From an uncultured Chloroflexota bacterium (GTDB lineage: Bacteria; Chloroflexota; Dehalococcoidia; SM23-28-2; RBG-16-64-32), in assembly GCA_913056415.1 (NCBI GenBank), contig CAJXNA010000028.1, positions 1 to 12,596 on the forward strand: a stretch of 12,596 nt of DNA, written 5' to 3'. Position numbers and translations under genes: made by a program. Positions 1-5,558 of this stretch are shown here, one piece after another. The notes under the pieces were generated by a model. It did no database searches. It had not been told where the DNA came from and saw only the letters and a program-made list of their open reading frames with translations. Every line of letters begins with the position of its first letter. Position 1 is the stretch's first letter.

Positions 1-1329
1 CAGGAGGCGGGCGCTATAGACCTGCGCCTCTCCGCCCCCCTAAGCGACCCGGGCTGGCTTCAGGCCGCCTGGCAGGAGGTGTTCCGGCTGGAGTTCGAGC
101 TGTTCATCGGCGACTTCGCGCGGCCGGTGATGGACGAGGGCCGGGCGACGTACCAGCCCAACCTCTTCTCGCTGGCCCACAAGCCCCTGGACGACGGCCG
201 CCCGGAAGCGCGCCGGCCTGACGTGTTCATGACCGCCGTGACGCCCCCGGATGACGAGGGCTACGTCACCTTCGGGGCGCACAACTGGAACAAGCGCGGC
301 TACGTCCGGCGCTCGCGCAAGACCATCGCCGAGGTCGATGCCGGGCTGCGTCCGGTGTGCGGCGACAACCGCGTGCACGTGACGGAGTTCGAGCACTTCG
401 TGGAGGTGCCGCCGCTTCAGATCACGCCGGAGATGGTGAAGGCGTGGCTCAGCCGTGTTGAGGACGAGGCGTTGCGGGCGGAGTACGAATCGATCGTGGA
501 TGAGCTCAAGGATTTGGAGAGGCTCATCCTCATCGGCCCAGTGATGACGCGGGTGCCGCCGGAGCAGGTGCGCCGCGTCGTCGGCCTGGCGGCGCCGCCA
601 CCGGCGGCGCAAACGATCGCTGGCTACGTGAGCGAGCTGGTGCCGGACGGTGCTACCATCCAAATCGGGGTCGGCGAGCCCAGCATGTATCTGGCCCGCG
701 CCGGCGCCTTCGATGGCAAGTCCGACCTGGGGATTCATACGGAGATGGCGACGCCGGGGTTGGCCAAGCTGGTGCAGGCCGGCGTCATCAACGGCAGCCG
801 TAAGACCCTCCACCCGGGAAAGGCCGTAGCCGTCGCCTGGACCGGGTCGGACGGGGAAGACCTGAAGATTATCACCGAGAATCCGGCGTTCGAGGTGTAC
901 GACCCGGAGTACTTGCTGGACGTGCGCACCCTCGCCCAGAATGATAACTTCTATGCCATGAACAACGCCCTGTCCATTGACCTCATCGGTCAGATCAACT
1001 CGGAGAGCGTGTTCGGCGCCCGCCTGATCAACGGCACCGGCGGCCAGCCGGAGTCGCACATCGGTGCCGTCCTGTCTAAGGGCGGGCGAGCCATCACTCT
1101 TCTGCCCTCTACGGCGCTGGAGGGTGGGGTCTCCCGTATCGTCGCTCAGCATGAAGCCGGGTCCATCGTGACCATCCCGCGCTTCTTCGCTGACACGGTG
1201 GTGACGGAGCATGGGATCGCGCGGCTGATGGGAAAGAGCCACCGCCAGCGGGCACGTGAGCTCATCGACATCGCCCACCCTGACTTCCGCGCTGAACTGA
1301 AACGGGACGCGGAGAGGCTGCTGGGATAG
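1..1329 (+). CDS. Acetyl-CoA hydrolase/CoA-transferase family protein (5' end outside window)
   Basis: This protein probably moves CoA between short-chain acids, or hydrolyses acyl-CoA, in the cytosol (family of 4-hydroxybutyrate and acetate CoA-transferases). The frame is open from base 1. A GTG at 79 is a possible start, but family motifs begin right there (FIGDFARPVMDEGRA), so the true N-terminus, roughly 70 or more residues, lies upstream. Visible landmarks, numbered from codon 79: PPDDEGYVTFG at 57-67, the glycine-rich DGATIQIGVG at 190-199, and GIHTEM at 218-223, whose Glu222 matches the catalytic glutamate that carries CoA. The C-terminal half is canonical: the GTGGQ loop, SRIV, VVTEHGIARLMG and IAHPDFR. 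About 50 extra, mainly helical residues lie between FVEV (107-110) and the DGATIQ strand; typical members have a short linker there. The exact substrate cannot be read from the sequence. Confidence 0.88.
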   Translation, partial: QEAGAIDLRLSAPLSDPGWLQAAWQEVFRLEFELFIGDFARPVMDEGRATYQPNLFSLAHKPLDDGRPEARRPDVFMTAVTPPDDEGYVTFGAHNWNKRGYVRRSRKTIAEVDAGLRPVCGDNRVHVTEFEHFVEVPPLQITPEMVKAWLSRVEDEALRAEYESIVDELKDLERLILIGPVMTRVPPEQVRRVVGLAAPPPAAQTIAGYVSELVPDGATIQIGVGEPSMYLARAGAFDGKSDLGIHTEMATPGLAKLVQAGVINGSRKTLHPGKAVAVAWTGSDGEDLKIITENPAFEVYDPEYLLDVRTLAQNDNFYAMNNALSIDLIGQINSESVFGARLINGTGGQPESHIGAVLSKGGRAITLLPSTALEGGVSRIVAQHEAGSIVTIPRFFADTVVTEHGIARLMGKSHRQRARELIDIAHPDFRAELKRDAERLLG

Positions 1330-1337
1330 GCCTGATC

Positions 1338-1658
1338 GTGATCCGCATCATGCTTCGGAAGCTGTTCGAGCGCCCGCAGGCGCGGGTGGCAGGTGAGCGT
1401 CCCGCCGAGTACGGAGCGCGGACGGTGGTTCTCCAGGTGGACGGGATGGTGTGCGATGTCTGAGCGGGCCGCGTGAGACGTGCCCTGGAGGGGCTCGAAG
1501 GTGTGGACAGGGTGGAGGTCGATCTGGCCTCGGGCGAGGCGGTCGTAGACGTCGGCGGCCAGATGACCAATGAGGAGCTGGTGAAGGCCGTGGAAGGTAA
1601 AGTGATCCTATCGTGGGCCAGGGATCTCCTGGCTCACGATAGATCGGTGGGTCGATGA
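1338..1658 (+). CDS. Candidate selenoprotein: HMA-domain metal-binding protein with CxxU site (in-frame TGA at 1461-1463)
   Basis: Read through one TGA, this frame gives about 106 residues with a complete heavy-metal-associated (ferredoxin-like, beta-alpha-beta-beta-alpha-beta) domain. The sequence TVVLQVDGMVCDV precedes the TGA, and AGRVRRALEGLEGVDRVEVD follows it. HMA proteins carry GMxCxxC; here Cys39 is present and the TGA is codon 42, exactly at the second metal-ligand cysteine. The fold continues (SGEAVVDV, NEELVKAVEG) to a TGA stop at 1656-1658 that overlaps the nfo start as ATGA. The start is taken as GTG 1338, with GGATAGG 7 nt before it and 8 nt after the previous stop; ATG 1350 is the alternative. 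I infer selenocysteine (a CxxU site). A fresh nonsense mutation or a sequencing error cannot be excluded. A conventional caller would report only a fragment from GTG 1473 lacking the metal site. Metal specificity is unknown. Selenium-pathway genes are not in the window. Confidence 0.7.
1464..1497 (+). promoter_or_regulatory. Candidate bacterial SECIS element just after the TGA
   Basis: A stem GCCC (1482-1485) / GGGC (1491-1494) closes a 5-nt apical loop UGGAG, extended below a U-U mismatch by G1480-C1496 and C1479-G1497. The loop starts 22 nt after the TGA and has G as its second base; both agree with the known rules for bacterial SECIS hairpins (loop roughly 16-37 nt from UGA, G among the first two loop bases). 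An overlapping alternative hairpin pairs 1465-1474 with 1478-1487 (9 pairs, one C-C mismatch, loop GAG). Chance stems are frequent in such GC-rich DNA, so this supports but does not prove selenocysteine insertion. Confidence 0.42.
1608..1642 (+). promoter_or_regulatory. 15-bp hairpin upstream of the nfo start
   Basis: Arms CTATCGTGGGCCAGG (1608-1622) and CCTGGCTCACGATAG (1628-1642) pair over 15 positions, 14 Watson-Crick and one G-U, around a 5-nt loop GATCT. The hairpin lies inside the last codons of the HMA gene. It ends 12 nt before the nfo ATG and 3 nt before its GGTGGG ribosome-binding site (1646-1651). No T-run follows, so it is not a classical intrinsic terminator. It could stabilise the message, or control translation of nfo or coupling between the two genes. 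Confidence 0.55.
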
Positions 1659-2509
1659 AAGTTGGAGCGCACGTCAAGGCCAGCGGCGGCGTGGACAAGG
1701 CGATCGGCCGCGCGGAGGATATCGGCGCGGAGACGATCCAGATATTCAGCGGCGCTCCCCAGGCCTGGCGGCGCAAGGAGTACCGGCCGGAGGAGGTGGA
1801 GGCGTACAAGGCGGGCGCGGCAGAGAAGGGGATCGGGCCCGCCTTCGTTCACGGCGTCTACCTGGTGAACTTGGCGACCGATAAGGAGGAGAACCTGGCG
1901 AAGTCCCTGGACGCCCTTGTGCACGATATGAACGTTTGCCACCTGCTGGGCGTAAAGGGCGTCATCTTCCATATCGGCAGCCACCGCGGTGCCGGCTATG
2001 AGCAAGTGTTTCGCCAGGTCGTGGAGTCTGTCCGCAAGATCGTTGACGCGACGCCGGAGGACACCTGGCTCATACTGGAGAACAGCGCCGGCATGGGCGG
2101 CTCTATCGGCTCCAAGTTCGAAGAGCTGGGCAGGATCATACGCGAGGCGGGCAACCTACGGGTGAAGGTCTGCCTGGACACGCAGCACTCCTTCGCCGCT
2201 GGCTACGACTTGAAGACGAAGGACGGCCTTGTGGCGGCGATGTCGGAATTCGAGGCCGAGGTGGGCTTAGACCGGCTGGTCGCTGTCCACGCCAACGACT
2301 CCAAGTGCCCGCTGGCAGGCGGCGTGGACCGGCACGAGAACATTGGTGAGGGACACATCGGGTTGGACGGTTTCCAGAACATCATGTCTCATCCGGCGTT
2401 CAGAGACGTGCCCTTCCTGCTGGAGACCCCGGGCTTCGATAATCAGGGTCCGGACCAGCGCAACGTTGAGATCCTGAAGCGCCTACGGGAGAAGGCAGGC
2501 CTCTCCTAG
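1655..2509 (+). CDS. nfo: Endonuclease IV (apurinic/apyrimidinic endonuclease)
   Basis: This enzyme cuts the DNA backbone 5' of abasic sites in base excision repair. It is a cytosolic TIM-barrel enzyme with a trinuclear zinc centre. The protein has 284 residues, the usual family length. All nine metal ligands of the E. coli enzyme have counterparts: His66, His106 (in FHIGSH), Glu142 (LENSAG), Asp175 and His178 (CLDTQHSF), His212 (VHANDSK), Asp225 and His227 (GGVDRHENIGEGHIG) and Glu257 (LLETPG). The ATG start follows GGTGGG by 3 nt and overlaps the stop of the HMA gene by 4 nt, so the two are probably translationally coupled. The 15-bp hairpin at 1608-1642 lies immediately upstream. No oddities are seen in the coding sequence. 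Confidence 0.96.
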   Translation: MKVGAHVKASGGVDKAIGRAEDIGAETIQIFSGAPQAWRRKEYRPEEVEAYKAGAAEKGIGPAFVHGVYLVNLATDKEENLAKSLDALVHDMNVCHLLGVKGVIFHIGSHRGAGYEQVFRQVVESVRKIVDATPEDTWLILENSAGMGGSIGSKFEELGRIIREAGNLRVKVCLDTQHSFAAGYDLKTKDGLVAAMSEFEAEVGLDRLVAVHANDSKCPLAGGVDRHENIGEGHIGLDGFQNIMSHPAFRDVPFLLETPGFDNQGPDQRNVEILKRLREKAGLS

Positions 2510-2521
2510 CCTGTCGCTAGG
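2505..2521. terminator. Small hairpin at the nfo stop codon, between convergent genes
   Basis: CCTAGC and GCTAGG form a 6-bp inverted repeat with a 5-nt loop across the nfo stop codon; an alternative GTCGC/GCGAC stem overlaps it. The site lies in the 50-nt gap between two convergent genes, where a bidirectional terminator would be expected. No T-tract follows on either strand, so the assignment is weak. Confidence 0.2.
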
Positions 2522-2559
2522 CGACGTTCGCCCGCCGGCTGCTGCCCGCCTGGCCGCGC

Positions 2560-3417
2560 TCATGGAGAGCGACGCCCGAACAGCCCCTTCTTCTTCAGCC
2601 CCAGGAACTGCAGCACGCCGGAAAGGAACGTCTCCGGCTGCTCAATAAAGGGGTAGTGGCCGCTGTTCTTGATCACCAGGAGTTTGCCGTTGGGCAGTGC
2701 GTCCGCCGTCTCGCGGGCCCGCTCTGGAGTAACGCTGAGGTCGCTGTCTCCCGCTATCACCAGGGTAGGCACCTGAATCTCGCTCAGCCGGGGCCGCAGG
2801 TCGAAACCCTCTAAGCTGTCCCAGACCGCTTGCGATTCCGGCCCGAACTGCACCGAATCCAATCCCAGCTCCGATACTCGCGCGGGGTCGTGGAAATAGA
2901 TAGGCGCCAGCAGCTCCAGGCTTCTCCGCATTACATGGTCAGACGGCTCGCTCTCCTGGAGCGAGCTCAGCTCGGCGAGCGCCTCCTGCTCCAGCTGGCT
3001 CGGCAGGGCTTCCTCCACGTCCTGGATGAAGTCATGGCTGGTGGGGGCGCAGACCAGTATCAGGTGAGTAAGGAGTTCTGGGTGAGCGAGGGCGAAGTGC
3101 AGGGCGACGATACCACCGAAGCTGTGCCCCAAAAGGGCGAACGGCCTCACCTCCAGCGTCTTCGCCAGGGCGTCTAAATCGCCGACGAACCGATCGATCT
3201 CATAGGGGTCCGGCCCCTGGGGGGAGGCGGAACGGCCGCTGCCCCGGTGGTCATAACAGATGAGCTGCAGGTGCTGGGCCAGCGGACTCAGGTGGGGAGC
3301 GATGACTGTCTGGTCCAAGCCCGGCCCGCCGTGGTGCACGATGAGCGGTAAGCCTTCCCCCTCCTGCGTGCAGTAGAGGTCTACGCTGACCAGAAGCATA
3401 GTGCGGGCTGTGACCAT
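2560..3417 (-). CDS. Alpha/beta hydrolase, proline iminopeptidase-like
   Basis: This is a cytosolic serine hydrolase of 285 residues. It shows the oxyanion motif HGGPG (29-33), a strand followed by YDHRGSGRS (55-63), the nucleophile elbow GHSFGG with Ser99, an acid residue in GDSD (Asp226) and His254 in NSGHYPF. A helical cap of usual size (about residues 130-205) lies between strands. HGGPG and the overall layout are typical of prolyl iminopeptidases and related esterases, but the substrate cannot be assigned. It ends convergently with nfo and lies 171 nt downstream of the LysR gene in the same direction. No clear ribosome-binding site precedes ATG 3417. Met7 (at 3399) is an alternative start and is nearer to the conserved sequence. 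The basic tail GLKKKGLFGRRSP is unremarkable. Confidence 0.85.
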   Translation of the reverse strand: MVTARTMLLVSVDLYCTQEGEGLPLIVHHGGPGLDQTVIAPHLSPLAQHLQLICYDHRGSGRSASPQGPDPYEIDRFVGDLDALAKTLEVRPFALLGHSFGGIVALHFALAHPELLTHLILVCAPTSHDFIQDVEEALPSQLEQEALAELSSLQESEPSDHVMRRSLELLAPIYFHDPARVSELGLDSVQFGPESQAVWDSLEGFDLRPRLSEIQVPTLVIAGDSDLSVTPERARETADALPNGKLLVIKNSGHYPFIEQPETFLSGVLQFLGLKKKGLFGRRSP

Positions 3418-3588
3418 GGCGTTATCCGGGGAGTGGACTTCTTCGCCCTACAGCAGTTGGTTCAGGAACGAACATCACAACATAGACGCTCAAGTTTACC
3501 CGCTGCTACATCTGTGGCTCCACCCGGCCTTAAAAAGGAGAACGCGCAGGGTCTAGGAAAGTTAGGCGTGAAGTCTCCGTGACGGATA

Positions 3589-4491
3589 TCAGGCCACGGG
3601 CAGACTGAGGGCGTACATCTCCGCTAAGGTATCGATGAACGCCTGCACGGTGCGGGGGCGCTTGCGGTGCTTCTTGTAGATAAGGGAGATAGGCCGCTTC
3701 AGCGGCGGCGCGTCTACAATCTCTATCTTCACCAACATCCCCGTCTCCAGCTCCCGCTCGATAGTCACCAGCGGAACCAGCGCCACCCCCAGCCCCTCCT
3801 CCACCATGCGTTTGGTCGCCTCTAGGGAGTCCAGCTCCATGGCCACGTTGGGGACAACCCCTGCCTGGCGGAAGAAGCCGTGGATCAGGCCGAAGTAGGA
3901 TGAGCCCCGGTCGAACAGGACGATGGGCTCGCTGGCGGCGTCCTCCACCGTGGCGGTGCCGCTGGCCGCGAAGGGGTGTTCCGGGTTGACGCTGAGCACG
4001 ATCTCGTCATCGTACAGGTGGACCGTCTCCACGTCCGGGTGAGTCAGGGAGCGGACGATTCCCACATGGATCTCGTCCGACTGCAGCATCGCCAGCACCT
4101 GTTCGGAGCGGCCGGTGCGTATGGACACGTCAACGCCGCCGTACTGGCTGCGGAAGGCGTGGAGGATGCGCGGGAGGACGTAGGTTGAGACGGTAAGAGC
4201 GGAGCCGAGCTGGAGCGAGCCTAGCTGAACGTTTCGCACCTCGTCGATGGCGTCGCGCCCTTCCACCAGCGTCCGCAGGATCCGCTCAGCATAGGGAAGG
4301 AAGGCGAGACCGGCGTCGGTCATACGTACGCCGCGGCCGCCGCGTTCGAACAGCTCCTCGCCTACCTCGCGCTCAAGCGACTGAATGCGGGCGGTTATTG
4401 AGGGTTGGGTAAGCTGCAGCACCTCCGCCGCTCGGCTGAAGCTGTTGTGCGCGGATACTTGGACGAAGGCTTCTACTTGACCGAAGTCCAT
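3589..4491 (-). CDS. LysR-family transcriptional regulator
   Basis: This is a DNA-binding transcription factor of 300 residues, the standard LysR length. The N-terminal winged helix-turn-helix covers about residues 3-62, with FSRAAEVLQLTQPSITARI as the helix-turn-helix core and LFERGGRGVRMTDAG as the wing. The effector-binding periplasmic-binding-protein-like domain follows from about residue 92 (GSLQLGSALT, then PISLIYKK near the end). ATG 4491 is preceded by GGAG at a 10-nt spacing. LysR regulators usually control a divergent neighbour, but here both neighbours run in the same direction, so the target is not evident. Likely candidates are its own promoter, the ferredoxin upstream or the hydrolase downstream. 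The general pattern is CysL/CbbR-like, which does not identify the ligand. Confidence 0.93.
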   Translation of the reverse strand: MDFGQVEAFVQVSAHNSFSRAAEVLQLTQPSITARIQSLEREVGEELFERGGRGVRMTDAGLAFLPYAERILRTLVEGRDAIDEVRNVQLGSLQLGSALTVSTYVLPRILHAFRSQYGGVDVSIRTGRSEQVLAMLQSDEIHVGIVRSLTHPDVETVHLYDDEIVLSVNPEHPFAASGTATVEDAASEPIVLFDRGSSYFGLIHGFFRQAGVVPNVAMELDSLEATKRMVEEGLGVALVPLVTIERELETGMLVKIEIVDAPPLKRPISLIYKKHRKRPRTVQAFIDTLAEMYALSLPVA

Positions 4492-4556
4492 AAAACGTGC
4501 GCTCCAGGATGGAGCTATCGACAGCGCCTATAGGTAGACGCAGAAAACTCTAACGG

Positions 4557-4562
4557 ATTATA
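4557..4562 (-). promoter_or_regulatory. Probable -10 box for the LysR gene
   Basis: On the minus strand this reads TATAAT, the perfect sigma-70 -10 consensus, about 65 nt before the LysR ATG in otherwise GC-rich sequence. No good -35 box lies at the usual spacing: the corresponding position falls in the 12-bp tandem repeat at 4576-4602 and reads C-rich. The promoter may therefore need an activator, possibly LysR itself. Confidence 0.45.
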
Positions 4563-4575
4563 TCACGAGATGCAA

Positions 4576-4602
4576 GCTTAAGGGGGTGCTTAAGGGGGTG
4601 CT
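4576..4602. repeat. 12-bp tandem repeat, 2.25 copies
   Basis: GCTTAAGGGGGT is repeated perfectly at 4576-4587 and 4588-4599, followed by GCT. It lies between the ferredoxin stop codon and the LysR -10 box, at about the -35 position of that promoter. It may be a slippage duplication or a pair of binding sites. Confidence 0.85.
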
Positions 4603-4610
4603 GCGTCTTC

Positions 4611-4895
4611 TCAGTGACGCTCGCTGCTGGGGCGGAAGGCGCCGCTCGTCTCGTGCGTCTTGAACCACTCACTGTTCTTCTGGGTGTAGCTCTTCCACTC
4701 CTCGGGGACGTCATCCTCGAAGTAGATCGCGTTCACCGGGCAGACGGACTCGCAGGCGGCGCAATCGATGCAGGTGTCTGGGTCGATGTAGTACTGCTCG
4801 TCGTCTTCGCTGCCGTGGATGCAATCGACGGGGCAGACGTCGACGCAGCTCTGGTCCTTGGTGCCGATGCAGGGTTCCGTGATGATGTACGCCAT
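4611..4895 (-). CDS. 7Fe ferredoxin ([3Fe-4S][4Fe-4S])
   Basis: This is a small soluble electron carrier of 94 residues. Cysteines lie at 9, 17, 21, 25, 42, 45, 48 and 52. The pattern CIGTKDQSCVDVCPVDC followed by CIDCAACESVCP fits the seven-iron family: Cys9, Cys17 and Cys52 for a [3Fe-4S] cluster, and Cys21, Cys42, Cys45 and Cys48 for a [4Fe-4S] cluster. Position 12, a cysteine in eight-iron proteins, is threonine, which supports the 7Fe assignment. The 40-residue C-terminal extension (EEWKSYTQKNSEWF) is also typical of FdxA-like proteins. The gene has its own promoter candidate (4929-4958). The next gene upstream on the same strand is a [2Fe-2S] ferredoxin, which suggests a shared redox role, but the redox partner enzyme is not in the window. 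Confidence 0.95.
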   Translation of the reverse strand: MAYIITEPCIGTKDQSCVDVCPVDCIHGSEDDEQYYIDPDTCIDCAACESVCPVNAIYFEDDVPEEWKSYTQKNSEWFKTHETSGAFRPSSERH

Positions 4896-4928
4896 TCGTC
4901 CGTCTCTGCCCTGGTGGGCGTTGCGGCT

Positions 4929-4958
4929 ATTTTAGTCGCTGCTCAGTTCGTTAATCAA
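4929..4958 (-). promoter_or_regulatory. Sigma-70-like promoter of the 7Fe ferredoxin gene
   Basis: On the minus strand, TTGATT (4958-4953) and TAAAAT (4934-4929) are separated by 18 nt. They match the consensus at 4 of 6 and 5 of 6 positions. Transcription would begin near 4922, about 27 nt before the ATG. Confidence 0.55.
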
Positions 4959-4971
4959 GTGCGGGCTTCGC

Positions 4972-5001
4972 CCGGTTTCCCTAACGCCGGTTTCCCTAAC
5001 G
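4972..5001. repeat. 15-bp perfect tandem duplication
   Basis: CCGGTTTCCCTAACG occurs twice head to tail (4972-4986 and 4987-5001) in the gap between the two ferredoxin genes, just upstream of the 7Fe ferredoxin promoter. It is either a recent slippage duplication or a doubled regulatory site. Confidence 0.85.
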
Positions 5002-5023
5002 ATTGCAGGTCGAGGCCCATCCT

Positions 5024-5078
5024 GTCATTCTGATCCGCCGCAGGCGGAGAAGAATCTCGGCCTGCGGCGCAGGGTGAC
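5024..5078. repeat. 55-nt hairpin repeat of the GTCATTCTGA/GAAGAATCTC type
   Basis: Outer arms GTCATTCTG (5024-5032) and CAGGGTGAC (5070-5078) pair over 9 positions, two of them G-U. After a 3-nt bulge, a 10-bp perfect stem follows (5036-5045 with 5060-5069), then one G-G mismatch, then GAGA/TCTC closing an AGAA loop. Similar 'GTCATTCTGA...GAAGAATCTC' palindromes are, as I recall, dispersed in intergenic regions of Chloroflexota and other environmental genomes, so this is probably a REP-like or non-autonomous element. It starts 8 nt beyond the stop codon of the [2Fe-2S] ferredoxin gene and may act as its terminator or message-end stabiliser, though no U-tract follows. Confidence 0.65.
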
Positions 5079-5086
5079 CGTGGCCG

Positions 5087-5422
5087 TTAGTCCAGCGACA
5101 GCGTCGAAGGCCGCGCCGGCCGTACGCCCGGTTTCTTGACCGCGACGTCGCCGCGCACGCGCGCCTGGCAGGCCAGGCGCAGGCTGCCGTTCCGCAGCGC
5201 CGCCTCGCCTCGCTCCTCGCTCAGCGTCTTGCGCTCCGAGCGGCCTAGGGGGTCCAGGTTCTCGGCCCCCTCCTCGATAGTGCAGGCGCAGGAGGTGCAG
5301 ATACCCTGGCCGCCGCAGGTGGTGGGCCAGTAGAGGCCGTCGGCCCAGGCGGCCTCCATGATCGTGGCGCCCTCCTGGGCCTCGATAGTGCGGTTCAGGG
5401 GCTGAATGGTGACTTTAGGCAT
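5087..5422 (-). CDS. [2Fe-2S] ferredoxin
   Basis: This is a soluble one-electron carrier of 111 residues with the beta-grasp ferredoxin fold. The cluster ligands are clear: Cys36, Cys42 and Cys45 in TCGGQGICTSC, and Cys85 in LACQ. Cys47 is an additional, non-ligand cysteine. The N-terminus MPKVTIQPLNRTIEAQEGATIMEAA is the usual start of the domain, and the C-terminal 20 residues (VKKPGVRPARPS) are proline- and arginine-rich. An extended -10 box precedes it at 5450-5442; there is no clear Shine-Dalgarno sequence. It is divergent from the thioesterase-led operon at 5559 and lies upstream of the 7Fe ferredoxin on the same strand. Its partner enzyme (for example an oxygenase or dehydrogenase) is not visible here. 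Confidence 0.93.
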   Translation of the reverse strand: MPKVTIQPLNRTIEAQEGATIMEAAWADGLYWPTTCGGQGICTSCACTIEEGAENLDPLGRSERKTLSEERGEAALRNGSLRLACQARVRGDVAVKKPGVRPARPSTLSLD

Positions 5423-5441
5423 ACTTGGGCTTTCGGAATTG

Positions 5442-5450
5442 ATTTTAGCA
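5442..5450 (-). promoter_or_regulatory. Extended -10 promoter of the [2Fe-2S] ferredoxin gene
   Basis: On the minus strand this reads TGCTAAAAT, an extended -10 box (TGn plus TAAAAT) 20 nt before the ATG. No -35 box is apparent at the usual distance, which is tolerated by extended -10 promoters. Transcription would give a leader of roughly 13 nt. Confidence 0.4.
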
Positions 5451-5487
5451 TGCCGCTAGCCCAGCAGCGCCGCCACGCTACCCCCGC

Positions 5488-5518
5488 TTGCAGACCGCAA
5501 CCCCCCATCGCGTATACT
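5488..5518 (+). promoter_or_regulatory. Possible promoter of the thioesterase/dehydratase/ketosynthase operon
   Basis: TATACT at 5513-5518 matches the -10 consensus at 5 of 6 positions and lies about 40 nt before the first gene. The only -35-like sequence, TTGCAG (5488-5493), is weak and 19 nt away. A strong Shine-Dalgarno AGGAGG follows at 5541-5546, 12 nt before ATG 5559. Confidence 0.4.
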
Positions 5519-5558
5519 GAGTGCGACCTAGAATAGCAGCAGGAGGCGACACCAACGC

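Noticed and set aside
588..599. 12-bp GGCGGCGCCGCC palindrome in the CoA-transferase
   Set aside because: It encodes a run of Ala and Pro in GC-rich coding DNA and is expected by composition.
40..1278. Long 412-codon open frame antisense to the CoA-transferase
   Set aside because: The plus-strand frame has clear family motifs throughout; the antisense frame is Arg/His/Gly-rich without motifs, as expected in GC-rich DNA.
1473..1658. Simple short gene starting at GTG 1473
   Set aside because: It would begin within the first helix of the HMA domain and lack the metal site and first strand; the upstream codons are clearly part of the same domain.
3459..3474. GTTCAGGAAC palindrome upstream of the alpha/beta hydrolase as an SOS (LexA) box
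   Set aside because: The half-sites are in GTTC-N2-GAAC order, not the known GAAC-N4-GTTC form, and no SOS gene is adjacent.
3418..3588. Regulatory elements in the 171-nt gap between LysR and the hydrolase
   Set aside because: Only short AT-rich patches and weak inverted repeats (such as CCTTAAAAAGG) are present; no convincing promoter or terminator could be assigned.
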